Below, piece by piece: positions 1 through 11,339 of a stretch of 64,000 nt of DNA. Numbering within the stretch: position 1 is the first letter of the stretch; the number at the start of each line of letters is the position of its first letter. The notes under the pieces were generated by a model. It was not told the DNA's origin. It was given only the letters and a program-made list of their open reading frames with translations, and searched no databases. Both the position numbers and the translations under genes were made by a program. The stretch spans positions 35,357,326-35,421,325 of the forward strand of contig OZ022260.1 in NCBI GenBank assembly GCA_963978905.1. The letters are read 5' to 3'. This DNA is from Trichostrongylus colubriformis. Its lineage: Eukaryota; Nematoda; Chromadorea; Rhabditida; Trichostrongylidae.

Positions 1-712
1 CGCCATTGCACAAACTCGCCTATTTGACGCCTTGGCATGGTGCCAAAAGAAGATGGTTCTATTATAGATTTGTTTTTCCTTTTAGTTTTTACTTTGTTCT
101 TTCTTATATTGTTTCTAGATGTACTTACGGGTCAAATAAAGTCGGGGGGGGGGGGGGGAGGGAGGGGAGAGACGCAAAATTTTTACCCACGTCAAAGCTT
201 CTTTCCCTTCCTAGGGTTAGGCTGAAGCAGGTGAGACCTATGCTTTGACAGATGCTTTTTAATGTGGGAGGAGGGGATATCAATCTTAACCTAAGCCTAG
301 TAAGGGAAAGGAGCTTCGACGTCGACGCAAAGTTGCGTCTCACCCCGACTTTATTTGACCCTTCTGAGATTTTCAGGTATAGAAATGCACAATTAAGAAG
401 ATCCAAAAGTAAACAAGTAAAATATGTCACTAGAAAACAGTCTAAAGAGGAAATAATTGAAAAATAACGTTACATCAGGCCGAAGACAAGCTCTAAAATG
501 AACGAAGCGTGGCTCGGCCATGGAAGCTTGCAGTTCGGACGGAAGCGCGCCCTGGAGGCAAATAGCGCCCTATGGCGCGTTTTTCAACGTCGGTTTCGTT
601 ACACATTGCGTCTACCGAACCCATATGTTTGTATTCAGACGCCATTGTTTTTGTAAACGTTATTCCGCCCTTGCCCCCCTCCTGGTGCCTTTAAAATGGG
701 TACTGTGGTAGT
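1..712 (+). repeat. Dispersed repeat with poly-G tract (copy 1, cut by window edge)
   Basis: This block matches the reverse complement of about 15420-16195 along its length, including the G-run at 144-160, the internal palindrome-like GAAGCT/AGCTTC arms and the GC-rich stretch at 520-600. A third, shorter copy of the outer end starts near 8340. No coding frame runs through it; short open frames on both strands change between copies. It is probably one arm of a non-autonomous DNA element, but the outer terminus is outside the window. Confidence 0.7.
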
Positions 713-1095
713 CACCACTTGTGACTTTGGACAGTCAAGATCTGACAATTTTGGATTTGATCGCATCGATTGCTAGCGATGTGCCCACTCAAAATGCACG
801 TAATTCCCCAATATTTAAAGTAGTTCCATCTTCTGGTTATCCATGCTTATCCTTTCTACGAACGTGCAACACTATTGCGAGTTTCACGTAGCCTAGTGAT
901 TGTCTTGTTGCTTCTAGTATCGCATCAAAAACGACTAAATTGCTTTTGCTCTTACAAATCTAAATCGCAGCATAATTATTCACGTAGATGGCAGTATCAA
1001 AAGACAGATAGTGTTATATGGAAGGCTAGAGAGTTTAGCAATCGGTACATCGCTACAAATGACATCAGAGTATACACTACTATATGCTAACTCAG
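713..1095. other. No gene recognised
   Basis: AT-rich sequence without a convincing exon, splice-site pair or similarity to other parts of the window. The short open frames lack protein-like composition. Confidence 0.5.
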
Positions 1096-1530
1096 TGACA
1101 CTGAGTAGCATGCACTTCAAGTAAAGTGGTCGTATTGTAGTAGTCAACAGTGTACAGAAACACCAATTCATGTGCTGGTGGATCTAATCGGTCCTTACCA
1201 GTCATTGTCAGATTCGATTTGTCACCATTAAGATCTCCGTAAGACTGGGACGTCGAATAGCAAAGCGAAGCGGATCTGGCGACTTTTGCGCTCTTACGAT
1301 CCTTATCGAATCTTGTCAACCGCTATTAAGTCAGATCACCCATTGTTAACGTCCCCCTCCCACAATCAACACCTATGGGTGTCAACGCTTCAGGATCAAT
1401 GGGGGAAGAAAAAGGGTTCGGCGAGTTTCGACTCTTTATCAGCTCTTATCATTTGTTATCAGGACCGGTTTCGTGACAAACTGACAGACACAAACACACA
1501 CACAGACATGCTTACAAGTCTTTCAAGTCA
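1096..1530 (-). mobile_element. Old Helitron-like 5' fragment (reverse)
   Basis: Read on the minus strand it has the layout of the copies at 43760 and 62943: a CTGT/GT-rich tract (about 1480-1520), TCACGAA, then diverged units of the GATAACGGTTGATAAG array. The inner end (1096-1180) matches sequence near 59580-59660. It is strongly diverged, so it is older than the copies at 43.8, 58.9 and 62.9 kb. Confidence 0.45.
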
Positions 1531-1879
1531 TGACGCACTTTTAGAAAACGGCTACCTACATGAAATATATGACTGATCATGGGGGTACCTACATGAAATA
1601 TATAAGTGACTTCCATTTTTGTTGAGCGGCTCTAAGAATGTCAAAAAACGAGTAAAGAAGATTTCAAAAAAGGGCGTGCCCACTTATTGCACCGCATATT
1701 CCTTGTAGCTTAATCATGTGCAGATCCGAAGGTGTTCTTCTATTTCACATCCAAAAGAAAGTCGAATACGTGATGAAATGAAATCTTATCTTTATCATGT
1801 CATAAAAATGCGTAGCAGTTTCATAACGCCTGTGATCGACTTTCCATTAATCTCGACATTTTGACCACAGTCAGTATGA
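1531..1879. other. No gene recognised
   Basis: A short direct repeat of GGCTACCTACATGAAATA-like sequence occurs near 1550 and 1585. Nothing else is interpretable. Confidence 0.4.
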
Positions 1880-2198
1880 CGTTTTGTTGAGCCTCCGAGA
1901 TTGTTATTATATTCATTCGACTAACGTTTCGGCACGATCGCCTTCTTCAGGGCCTGTAATGAGCCGAAACATATCAGTGGTACAACACGTCGAGTACCCT
2001 CTTTCAAATTACAAATGAAATCTGAAGGCTAATGAATCCTAGGAGACGTATAAGATGTGGAGCTGTAAACCGGCACCTTCAGCTAGGATTTTGTGGTGGT
2101 GTTTATATATGTGTTTACGAAGCTCGCAAGGTTAGGTCACGTTTCCTATGGGAGCCAGCCCAGGGATAATGCTATTGACAACTATACCAACGGTTATC
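1880..2198 (-). mobile_element. Penelope-like element 3' terminal region, distal piece (reverse copy B)
   Basis: The reverse complement of this segment aligns with 6440-6830. It carries the CTGAAGAAG...GAAACGTTAG motif on the minus strand at about 1919-1951. It ends abruptly at the 8-base sequence CGGTTATC (2191-2198), which recurs at 5233-5240. The rest of the same PLE copy resumes at 5241. The LINE between the two pieces is therefore a later insertion. Confidence 0.65.
2191..2198. repeat. Target-site duplication, left (CGGTTATC)
   Basis: The 8-base sequence CGGTTATC is repeated exactly at 5233-5240. In the uninterrupted PLE copy (6449-6456, as GATAACCG) it occurs once at the equivalent place. 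This fits a duplication made when the LINE inserted. Confidence 0.65.
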
Positions 2199-5100
2199 CT
2201 CCGCAATCCTATCCGTGGCCTCGAAGTGGCGTGGGGTGGCAACGACGCTCTCGAGCTCCGGCTAACACGGAGGGCTTCACGTAGAGCCAGCTATCCAGGC
2301 GGAGCTAAAATCGGCTACTGCCTCCGTCCCCCGCACTCCGTCACCGCTCTTGGATACGATGGCGTTTATGTGGCTAACGGAGAGAGGCGATCGAATCTTG
2401 GGATCACAGGCCATCTTACAGATTACGGACAACGCCCGGCACACCAAACGCAAAGGATCGTCCTCAGACTCTGCACTTACAACAGCCGATCGATCGCAAA
2501 CCCTGCGCACCTCCACTTGTTGATGGACTAAACAACTAGGATCAAGTACAGCGTGATTGAATTGTCGTAAACCGAAAGAAAAGTGCCACTACAGGGCAAG
2601 TGGAAAGACGGTTCCGGCACCTATCTAGGTGGAAGACGGACAACTCCACGTAGGTATTGGCTTTATCGTCGCCCCGCACTTCAAAGAGCACGTCGTCGAT
2701 GTACGCTTCCACTACCACAGGCTTGCCTCTTTGGAATTTTTCATCTCGAGCAAAACGACTGTCTCTTACAAGTCTACGCACCAACGCCGGATGCAGCCGA
2801 ACAAGAGCACACAGATTTTTACGACGAGTTGAGAGACGGCCTCACCGCTTGTCGCAGTCACTTCAAGTTTGTTATAGGCGACGTCGACGCCCGGGTTGGC
2901 CCTCGACATGGAGACGAGGTCTTCGTTGGGCCCTTCAGCGAGGAGCATGGGAATGAATCCGCCCCACGACTGGCTGATTCTGTTAGAGCATGCACTTCTG
3001 GCACGGCAACAGTCAGTTCCTGAAGCCAGCGGCCCGTAGATGGACTCACAAAAGCTCAGATGGAAAACACAAGCACGAGCTGGATCGTATCCTCTACAAC
3101 CGTCGTTGTGTCACCGATGTTGCCGTCGTGCCTTCCATGTGACAGAAGCGACCACAGGGTGCTCCGAGCAAAGATCCACATCAACCGGAAACCAATAAAG
3201 CTGCATCGGTTCATGAGAAGAAGACCGCCGAGGAAGACGCTAGATGCCGAGGTGCCGTTTCTACTGTTTTCTACCGCATCCTTCACCACACACCCTGACA
3301 TCGATGAAGACTATGCACATGTGGTCGAGGTGCTATCACAAATCAACCAAGCAGCTACCGCACGCTTTCCGTGTCACGCCACAAGAAGAATCTCCAAAGA
3401 AACAAAGGTCCTGCTGCAAAAGCGAAGGAACATGGACAAGTAGTCGCCTCTATTCCACGAGCTGTCAAGGGGATGCAGAGAAGCCGTGAATCGCGACCAC
3501 CAAGAGTATGAGAAGTCCAGTTACTCACAGCTGCGGAAAATCGACGAAGCATCAAGTCAGCGGCTCGGAATCTGACTGAAATCAATGCGGGCATTCCCTG
3601 CCCCAAAACGTCTTCAGGTGCTCGCATTACGTCAAGGCGCTCGATCGAGCAGGAGATCAATCGTTCTACAGTCAGCTAATCATCAGGTCTCGTCCACCAC
3701 AGCGGCGCCCAACAATGCCATGCGGAGAAATATTCCCCTTTCTTGCGTCGGAAGTTCGCTCGGCAGTCCGAAGCTTGTATCCAGGAAAGGCCTCCGGAAA
3801 GACGGCATACTCGCCGAGCTTCTGAAAGCCTGTGGCGGCCCCCTATACAGCGCCCTTGCATCGCGCTTCTCACGATACGTGAAAAAAGGCCGAGTTCCGT
3901 CGGAATGGCACTCATCAAAAATGTGTTGCTATACAAGAAAGGCGACAGAGAGGACCTCCAAAACTACCGCTCGATCACACTCCTGCCGGTCGTTTACAAA
4001 AACTTCACAAGATGCATGTTGGCGAGGAACCGCAGGGTCATGGAAGAAAATCAAACGGTAGAGCAGGCTGGATTCGGCGCTCACTCTCAGCGATCGATCA
4101 CATCTTTACACTGACCCGCCTTCTGGAAGCCGCACGCAAACATCAGATGCCGCAGATCCTCACATTCATTGACTTTGAAAAGGCATTCGACATTGTGGAA
4201 CCGGAATGAGTCTGGGAAAGTCTTTGACAACAAGGAGTTGAAGATGTTTACATTGAGGCGATTAAGGCATGCTATAGGCAGTGTACGACAACGCTGAAGC
4301 CTTTCGAGAGAGAGGTTGTTGTTCTTGTAGAGAAAGGAGTTAGACAGGGTGACCCCATCTCACCGAATCTCTTTGCAGCCACTTTTGAGTGTGTCGTAAA
4401 AGATTGCGAGTGGGAGGACTAAGGAGTTCTGATAGACGGCCTAAGACGTAACCATGTTTGCTTTGCCGGCGACATCGTTCTAATCTGTAACACCACAAGC
4501 GAAGCCTTCAGCATGCTAAGCGAGCCGAATAGAAGGAGTATGTATGTAGGCCTGAAGATGAACAACAGCAAAAAGGATGTCATGCGGAACACCTTTGCCG
4601 ATCCAGCCCCTATCACTATAGGAAACATGCAGCTGGAAAACGTTGAGAAATTCGTGTATCTTGGAAGACTGATCACGCCCTCAAACGCACTGAACTATGC
4701 CATCACAGAAAAGCTACGTGGGCTGCTCTGAGCTAAGTAAGAACGGTGATAGACTCCACAAGCGATTCGTCCTTACGTGCTCAGCTATTGGTGCTTCCCG
4801 TGCTGTGTTATGGCGCTGACACATGGACTCTCATCAAGCAGTCATCGGACCAACTCAGGGTCGCTCACGCTTCGCTTGGAAGAAGGCTTATAAGCATGAT
4901 TCTGCCCGATCAAAGAGAGCCACTGCTGCATAGAGACGACGTCAGGAAAATGTGAGGCGTCAAAGACCTACTGGTCCATGTCGCAGTCTCAAACATCGTT
5001 GGGCAGGTCACCTAATACGGGTGGTGGACTACAAGCACGGCAGTATGGTATCCTCGCTAGTGGAAAAAGCCTCTTGGCCGTCCTCCAGCACGTTTTCAAC

Positions 5101-5232
5101 AATAAAGACGACAGAGGAGAAATTGCAGTTCACTGATCCAACCGTGTTCAAGACCGTAAAGAATGGAAGATATGCTGAGAGCGCACGCAGGCTGAGGAAC
5201 GGATCACCTGAGTAACCTAAGTAACTAACCAG
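2199..5232 (+). pseudogene. RTE/R4-like non-LTR retrotransposon, ORF broken
   Basis: About 3 kb of decayed endonuclease-reverse transcriptase coding sequence spread over shifting frames. Endonuclease landmarks in order: RLCTYNSRSIA (about 2465-2500), VGIGFIVAP (about 2652), YAPT then GDVDARVG (2780-2895; usual GDFNA changed) and SDHRVLRAKI (about 3147-3176). Reverse transcriptase landmarks: GKASGKDG (about 3787), KKGDREDLQNYRS (about 3937), FIDFEKAFD (about 4165), VRQGDPISP (about 4341) and CFAGDIVL (about 4460). In the last, the catalytic Asp pair is reduced because Gly replaces the first Asp. C-terminal marks YLGR, LCYGADTW and HRWAGH follow. At least six frameshifts or stops separate these blocks. 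The 3' end is a short TAAC/CTAAG-rich tail, as in RTE-type elements. It is an inactive copy inserted into a PLE fragment. Confidence 0.85.
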
Positions 5233-5240
5233 CGGTTATC
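5233..5240. repeat. Target-site duplication, right (CGGTTATC)
   Basis: Partner of 2191-2198; it immediately follows the short repetitive 3' tail of the LINE. Confidence 0.65.
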
Positions 5241-5985
5241 GACCCATGCTAGTTACCGCCTGTAGCCCTCCTTTCATTGATTTACCGTTTAAAACTGAAC
5301 CACACGCCGCGTCGCCTTGTAGTCATTGATTTTAGGGTCCCGATATCGGTCCCCCGCCTCGACACCCGCGCGGGGTTCGACCGCGTAGGTCAAAGGCCAC
5401 ACAAGTCTGCGGACGGTGCCAACCCTCTGGTGATCGTCACGCGTTCGTCTTTCCTATTTATCTTAAAGTCCTTTGCCTTGATCCACAACGCTTCAAGGGT
5501 TCTGCGTTCTGAGATCTCCTGTTCACGTGCTAGAATTGTGATCTCAACATGGACTCGACATGGCCATGGTGCTGGGTCCTGTACTAACCTAAAAGAGTGG
5601 ATATTCTAGACTTCTTCAGTCCATTGAGGTGTTGCCGAGCTCATATACAGAGCGGTCGACCTGTCTCCCCCCACATATTCCTCCCCACACTGTTTGCAAG
5701 TGATCAAGTATACCACCGCTGATAACCACGCAGTCGCCTTCCTTTCCGTGAGGGCAAATCATGCAGGAAACTAGAACGGAGTTTGGACAGGAGGAAGAGC
5801 GGGCGAAGATACCTTTTTCGTTCCCTTCACTTCGGATGAGATGAGCGCGGCCATCCGCGCTTGTATCCGGAAAGCGGATCTCCAGGAAGACGTACGAGTG
5901 CTTGAAATATCTCCTGAAAATTGAAGGGACGTTTGGCGCGGAACCGTCTCTATGACCGACTCTGCCAATCCCTTCCTGCATAATC
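5241..5985 (-). pseudogene. Penelope-like element C-terminus with GIY-YIG endonuclease (reverse copy B)
   Basis: On the minus strand this encodes the linker and GIY-YIG nuclease end of a PLE reverse transcriptase. An open stretch at 5616-5981 includes CMICPHGKEGDC followed by a degenerate version of the hallmark that copy A keeps as VVYLVICKQCG. The region after it (about 5530-5240) is the mirror of copy A's C-terminal helix and 3' UTR. Frames are broken and there is no RT domain upstream, so this is a 5'-truncated remnant. It joins copy A head-to-head near 5960-5985 and is split from its own 3' end (1880-2198) by the LINE. Confidence 0.65.
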
Positions 5986-6830
5986 TGCCCTCACGGAAAG
6001 GAAGGCGACTGCATGATTTCCGAAGTGGTATACTTGGTCATTTGCAAACAGTGTGGGAGGAATATGTGGGGGAGACAGGTCCCGCTCCGTATGAGCTCGG
6101 GAACAAATCGATGGACTAAAGAGGTCTAGAATATCCACTCCTTTAGGTGAGCACAGGGTCCAGCACCATGACAATGTCGACAACTATGTTGAGATGACAA
6201 TTCTAGCACGTGAACAGGAGAGCTCAGCACACAGAATTCTTGAAGCGTTGTGGACCAAGGCAGGGGAGAGTTGGCACTGCTCGCAGACTTTTGTTTTGAC
6301 CTACGCGGTCGAACCCCTGCAGAGGCGCCGAGCGGGGATCCAATGTTGGGATCCCAAAATCAATAACTGGAGGTGACGGGGCGCGGGGTACGGTATTAAA
6401 CGTTGAATCAGTGAAAGGAGGGCTACGGGCGGCAATCAGCATGGGTCGATAACCGTTATTATAGTCGTTAATAGTATTATCCCTGGGGAGAGGGGGGGGG
6501 TCCCATAGGAAATCTGACCTAATCTTGCGAGCTTTGAAAACACATATGGAAACACCACTGCAAAATCCTTGCTAAACGTGCCAATTCACAGCTTCACATC
6601 TTCAAAAGGTCAGCGGGTGTCACTATTTCTCTTAGGATTTATTAGCCTTTAGTTTCCTTTTAAAATTCAAAAGGGTATTCGACGTGTTGTGCCACTGATA
6701 TGTTTCGGCTCATTACAGGCTCTGAAGAAGGCGATTGGGCCGAAATGTTAGACAAATAAGTATAATAAAAATCTCGGAGGCTCAATAAAACGTCATAGCG
6801 ATTGTGAGTTTCATAACCGTTCCCCGAGGT
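5978..6830 (+). pseudogene. Penelope-like element C-terminus plus 3' region (forward copy A)
   Basis: Starting at 5981 the frame reads ICPHGKEGDC then VVYLVICKQCG, the GIY-YIG pattern of PLE endonucleases (V/IYLI-x-C-x2-CG followed by a degraded YVGET). Near 6150-6265 another frame gives GEHRVQHHDN, ILAREQES and RILEALW, the usual C-terminal end. The reading frame shifts between these parts. The untranslated 3' part holds a CTGAAGAAGG...GCCGAAA motif (6722-6752). Copy A is uninterrupted, so it is the reference for where the LINE entered copy B. Confidence 0.65.
6722..6753 (+). ncRNA. Hammerhead-like motif in PLE 3' region (degenerate)
   Basis: CTGAAGA, then a GGC/GCC stem, then GAAA resembles the hammerhead core CUGANGA-stem II-GAAA, which is known in Penelope-like elements. 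One extra A sits between the core and the stem. The cleavage-site triplet that would follow the 2-bp helix III is mutated here (GAC); the better preserved sibling is on the minus strand at 1919-1951 (GTC). Function is inferred from the family only. Confidence 0.35.
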
Positions 6831-7560
6831 GTAAATGATGCAGCAACCGGATGGCCTACTGGATAACGATGGATTCTCAAACTGACGAAGTGCATGGAAT
6901 TTTGGTTCGGATCACGGCATCGTCAAACCTTTGTGTTTTTTGCCTTCCTTTTTCATATGCAAATATGCCTGTTTATGCCAAATGTCTATGGTTTTCTTTG
7001 AGTGACAAATTGACCCTATTTACGGATTTGAATTCCGTGATATGACTGTTTTAGACACGTCACGTCAGGGGCCTGTACCGCTCGAAATTTGAGGTTTCGC
7101 ACGGATTGAATGCCATATCCGTGTTCAAGAGGTAAAACTACTCTGGGGACATTCTTCTAGCCAAATCCAAATTTTGACCCTAACTTCGAGGCAGTACGTT
7201 TGGCGATGGTTATATGGTACCCTTTCTTTTTGTAGAGATGAATAACTAACGGAATTCATAAAAATCAAAGGAATGTGCGCAGCATGAATGCCTATCGCTA
7301 TAACTTTACCTACCAAGCATCGAACAAGCAAAGCAGTCGGGAATTCCTGACATGTGGTAAGGTCGCCTCCTTCGTCGAAGCTGCAGTGAAAGATATGTAT
7401 GCCAATGACCACTCAATATTTCGATTTGGGGCAAAACCTCGACTGGGCCGCAAACTTACCCCTGTAGGTATTTCGACCCCTGAACTCTCATATCAAATTG
7501 ATTCGCGGGAAAACCCCTCGTTCGTGCGCTTCGAACGCTGAAAGGTCAAAAAATTGGACT
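6831..7560. other. No gene recognised
   Basis: Mostly unique sequence. An open frame at 7275-7541 on the plus strand has no recognisable domain and lacks good flanking splice signals. Confidence 0.4.
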
Positions 7561-7569
7561 GTAAAACAT

Positions 7570-7845
7570 GCTGGAAACTGACAACAGGGTAGTCTGCAAT
7601 TCTAATTCTGATTGCTGCACTTAAGCTTCATATGCAAATGCTTACGAACCCAAAAATTAAAAATCTAAATTTTGCAAAATTTATTCTCAGTGGGGATCGA
7701 ACCACTAACCCTGTTTTTGGCATTCGTAGTGCCGCTCAGCAAAAATGGACATCACATATGTTTTCTGTAGGTGCTCCCATGCATGCAAAAGCAGCTTTCG
7801 AAAAGCGCGTCATAAATAGGGAGACCTTTCTTGCTAGCTGATTAT
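7570..7845 (-). repeat. tRNA-like (B-box) short interspersed repeat
   Basis: On the minus strand, GGTTCGATCCCC (about 7692-7703) is a perfect tRNA T-arm/B-box. It is followed by CACTGAGAATAAATTTTGC, which resembles the sequence after the B-box at 53608 and 57612. No complete cloverleaf can be drawn. I read it as a tRNA-derived SINE remnant. Confidence 0.4.
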
Positions 7846-7849
7846 TTGT

Positions 7850-7945
7850 ATACCAGTCGGCTTGGCCGGCTGAGGCCGGCCAATCCGACTGGTCCGGGCC
7901 GGCTTCGGCGGCCTGGGGGTCGGCTACGCCGGCCTTAAAGGGGGC
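7850..7945. repeat. GC-rich hairpin cluster
   Basis: CCAGTCGG (7854-7861) pairs with CCGACTGG (7886-7893), enclosing GGCCGGC/GCCGGCC with a TGAG loop. Further CCGGC/GCCGG pairs follow to about 7941. GC content is far above the flanks. Confidence 0.6.
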
Positions 7946-8004
7946 GACTCGCGGGTGTTGGAGCATATCTACCCCTCAGCAAAGTCGGCACAATTCTACT
8001 ATCA

Positions 8005-8335
8005 CTTATATTTTCAGATCACTGTGGACGGGGCGCTACATTGTCTGTGTGTGCCCCTGATTTCCTCGCTCATGCTCTACCTATCCCTTCTTGAGCGGAG
8101 TTTTTGAGGCATGTTGGAACAGAATTATCCCGTTTAAACTCTACCTATTTGATTTACGCTCCGCTGTTTTCAGCTGATTATCAAATTTTTAGGGCATGCC
8201 CCGCGCATTGTGGGCGGGGCATAACATCTTCCATGTACTCCCCCTTATTTCTTCGCCCATGCTCTCATCCATCCTTAAAGACGCCGTAAGGGAGTAATTT
8301 TGGCTTACGGTAGAACAGACGTAGTGTGGACGAGT
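8005..8335 (+). repeat. Unit of a ~250-280-bp dispersed or tandem repeat
   Basis: It contains the GCGGAGTTTTTGAGGCATG start, the GTTTTCAGCTGATTATC core and the GCGGGGC(G/A)TGACATC-like box (GTGGGCGGGGCATAACATC here). All of these recur in the cluster at 9640-10640. Confidence 0.7.
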
Positions 8336-8480
8336 TCAAGTGACCGCCATTGCACAAACTCGCCAATTTGACGCCTTGGCATGGTGCCAAGAGAAGATGT
8401 TTCTATTATAAAGTTGTTCAGTCCTTTTACCTTCTCCTTTGTTCTTTCTTATATTGTTTCTAGATGTACTCACATGAATA
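8336..8480 (+). repeat. Partial copy of the poly-G dispersed repeat
   Basis: Matches 1-125 of this window and the reverse complement of about 16010-16135, then stops after the TTTCTAGATGTACTCAC box. The G-run and inner half are missing. Confidence 0.7.
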
Positions 8481-8608
8481 TAAATGTAGTTGGAAATGGC
8501 CACTCCACAGCGCTGGGAGTCAGGTGCTACAACTAAAGTTGGCCCGCGGCCGTCTCCTACAGCGGACAACTCGGAAGCCAGTGCGATGATGCGAATGAGG
8601 CGCGAATA

Positions 8609-9534
8609 CAGGGTGGCTCCTAAATATTTGCGCGTAGTTTGGCGTAGTCTATTACTAATAACTTCAACAAAAAACAACGGTTACACAATCTGATACAACT
8701 TCTATATAGAGCAGTGCATAATAATCATTCACTCGGGAAGATGTTCGAAATGAGCTCCTCTTGCAGTAATACAGGCCTTCAATCTCTACTCCACTCTCAC
8801 CGTGCGACATCACTGTGGGCCGCAGGAAAGTGATGTCGAAATCGTCCCACTATAAATCATCAGCCCCCTATCGAAATGAGATATGCAAGTATCTATGATA
8901 TTGCCAAAAGTGTAGCGAATCAAATGGTGCTCATTTTGTGGGAAAAGATGCAGTTTGAGCCGAGTTATGATCTCCCGAAATGGAAATTGCGAAAACCGGC
9001 TTAAACGCTCCTAACAGCCTGATAAAATCTTGTTCCTCGAGGAGATAACAGTCAAAGGCCCCCCTGGATTGCTGAAAATTTTATCTGTGGTCAATGCTTG
9101 CTTCAACAGGACTGGGCACCTGCTCAACCTGCTTGATCCACACTGGCATCCTGCGAGAGTCACTTCCCTGGCTACTGGACAAAGTACTTCTGGCCACCTA
9201 ACTCGCCTAATCTGAATCCGATGGATTTCGCTGTGTGGGGCTACTTGCAGCAGGAGGTCTCCTCAAATAGGCACCAAAGTTTGAAAGCTCGCAGAGCTTC
9301 ACTTCAGAAGCAGTGGGACGATATCGACGTCACCTTCCTGCGGCCCACAGTGATGTCGGTGGAGGAGAAACTGAAGGCCTGTATTACTGCAAGAGGAGCT
9401 CATTTCGAACATCTTCCCGAGTGAATGATTATTATGCACTGCTCTATATAGAAGATGTATCAGATTGTGTAACCGTTGTTTTTTGTTGAAGATATCAGTA
9501 ATAATCTATGCGCAAATAATTAGGAGCCACCCTG
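8609..9534 (+). mobile_element. Fold-back Tc1/mariner-type remnant with TA duplication
   Basis: Ends are CAGGGTGGCTCCTAA... and its complement, each bordered by TA (8607-8608, 9535-9536). The right part encodes the C-terminal end of an IS630/mariner-superfamily transposase (see the CDS entry). The left ~250 bp (8609-8860) is an inverted copy of the right end, including that coding sequence. No DDE domain or full transposase is present. Confidence 0.75.
9190..9424 (+). pseudogene. Transposase C-terminus, IS630/mariner superfamily
   Basis: The frame reads WPPNSPN(L)NPMDFAVWGY and runs to HFEHLPE and a stop at 9424. This matches the last catalytic block of mariner-like transposases (WPPNSPDLNP-x-D-x-x-VW, whose Asp or Glu completes the triad). 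Upstream coding sequence is broken from about 9030. Only the last quarter of a usual ~340-residue transposase remains, and its inverted duplicate lies at 8700-8860. It cannot be functional. Confidence 0.75.
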
Positions 9535-9639
9535 TACACACCGCAGCGATGCACTTTTGAGTTCGGGTTTTTTCACCGATTATCGCTTCTAATCTTCTGC
9601 GTTCGTTACGAAATGCTCATTTCTTTGTATGTTTCTCTT

Positions 9640-10640
9640 GTTTCGGACCCCCTTCCGGTTCCTTTAAGCGAAGTTTGTAGGCCATGCTGGAATGGAGTTA
9701 TGAATTTTTGTTTAAGCCTATTCGAACTACGCTCCGCTCACCACCTTTGCAGGCTTCACAGAATCGTGTCACCGACCTTATACCAACTTCTTCCTACGTC
9801 TGATCGCTCATGGCATACCTATTCCTCCATGAACCTGGTTTTTAGGCCATGGTGGATCGGAGTTATAAATTTTTATCCTATCCGCTTCGCCCGCTTATAT
9901 TACGCTCCTCCCACCACACTTACAGATTTCATGGATTAGTGCTGCCGACCTCATCCCAACTTCCCCCTATGTCTGGTCCCTCTATAAAGCTAGTTTTTAG
10001 GCCATAGTGGAACGGAGTTATGAATTTTCGCCCTAAGCTCCGCCTACCTGAATTCCATAGAATTGTGCTGCCGACCTTATCCCAGCTTCTTCCTACGTCT
10101 GGGTCATTTTGGGACTGAATCAGACTGTTTTCAGCTGAATATTCAATTTTCGGTAACTGTCCCTCCCACTGTGGGCGGGGCGTGACATTTTCCATGTGCT
10201 CCCCCTTATTGCTTTTCCCATGTTTTCATCCCCCCTTAAACGGAGTTTTCAGGTCATGCTGGAACGGAGTTATGAATTTTTGTTTTCAGCTCCGCCTATT
10301 CAAATTACGCTCCGCCCATCGCCCTTATAGGGTTCATAAAACCGTGTTACCCACCTCATCTAAACTTCTCCCCATGTCTGGGTCATTTTGGAACTGAATT
10401 AGATTGTTTTCAGCTGATTATCAAATTTTCAGGGCGTGCCCCGCTCATTGCGGGCGGGGCGTGACATCTTCCATGTACCCCCCTTATTTTGTCGCCCATG
10501 TTCTCATCCCTCCTTAAACGGAGTTTTTATGTCAAGCAGGAACGGAGTTTTGAATTTTTGTCCTAAACTCCACCTTCTTATATTGCGCTCCTCCCACCGC
10601 CCCTGCAGGCTTTACAGAAGCGTTCCACCGAAAAAAAAAT
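9640..10640 (+). repeat. Irregular tandem cluster of ~155-280-bp units
   Basis: The unit start GGAGTTTT-(C/G)AGG(C/T)CATG-(C/G)TGGAACGGAGTTATGAA recurs near 9669, 9838, 9993, 10239 and 10519. Units vary in length through internal deletions. A GC-rich box GCGGGCGGGGCGTGACATC occurs in the longer units. Open frames through it are not protein-like. Confidence 0.75.
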
Positions 10641-11337
<697 letters not shown>

Positions 11338-11339
11338 TA

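Noticed and set aside
9613..9939. 108-codon open frame
   Set aside because: It lies in the irregular tandem cluster and is interrupted in every other unit.
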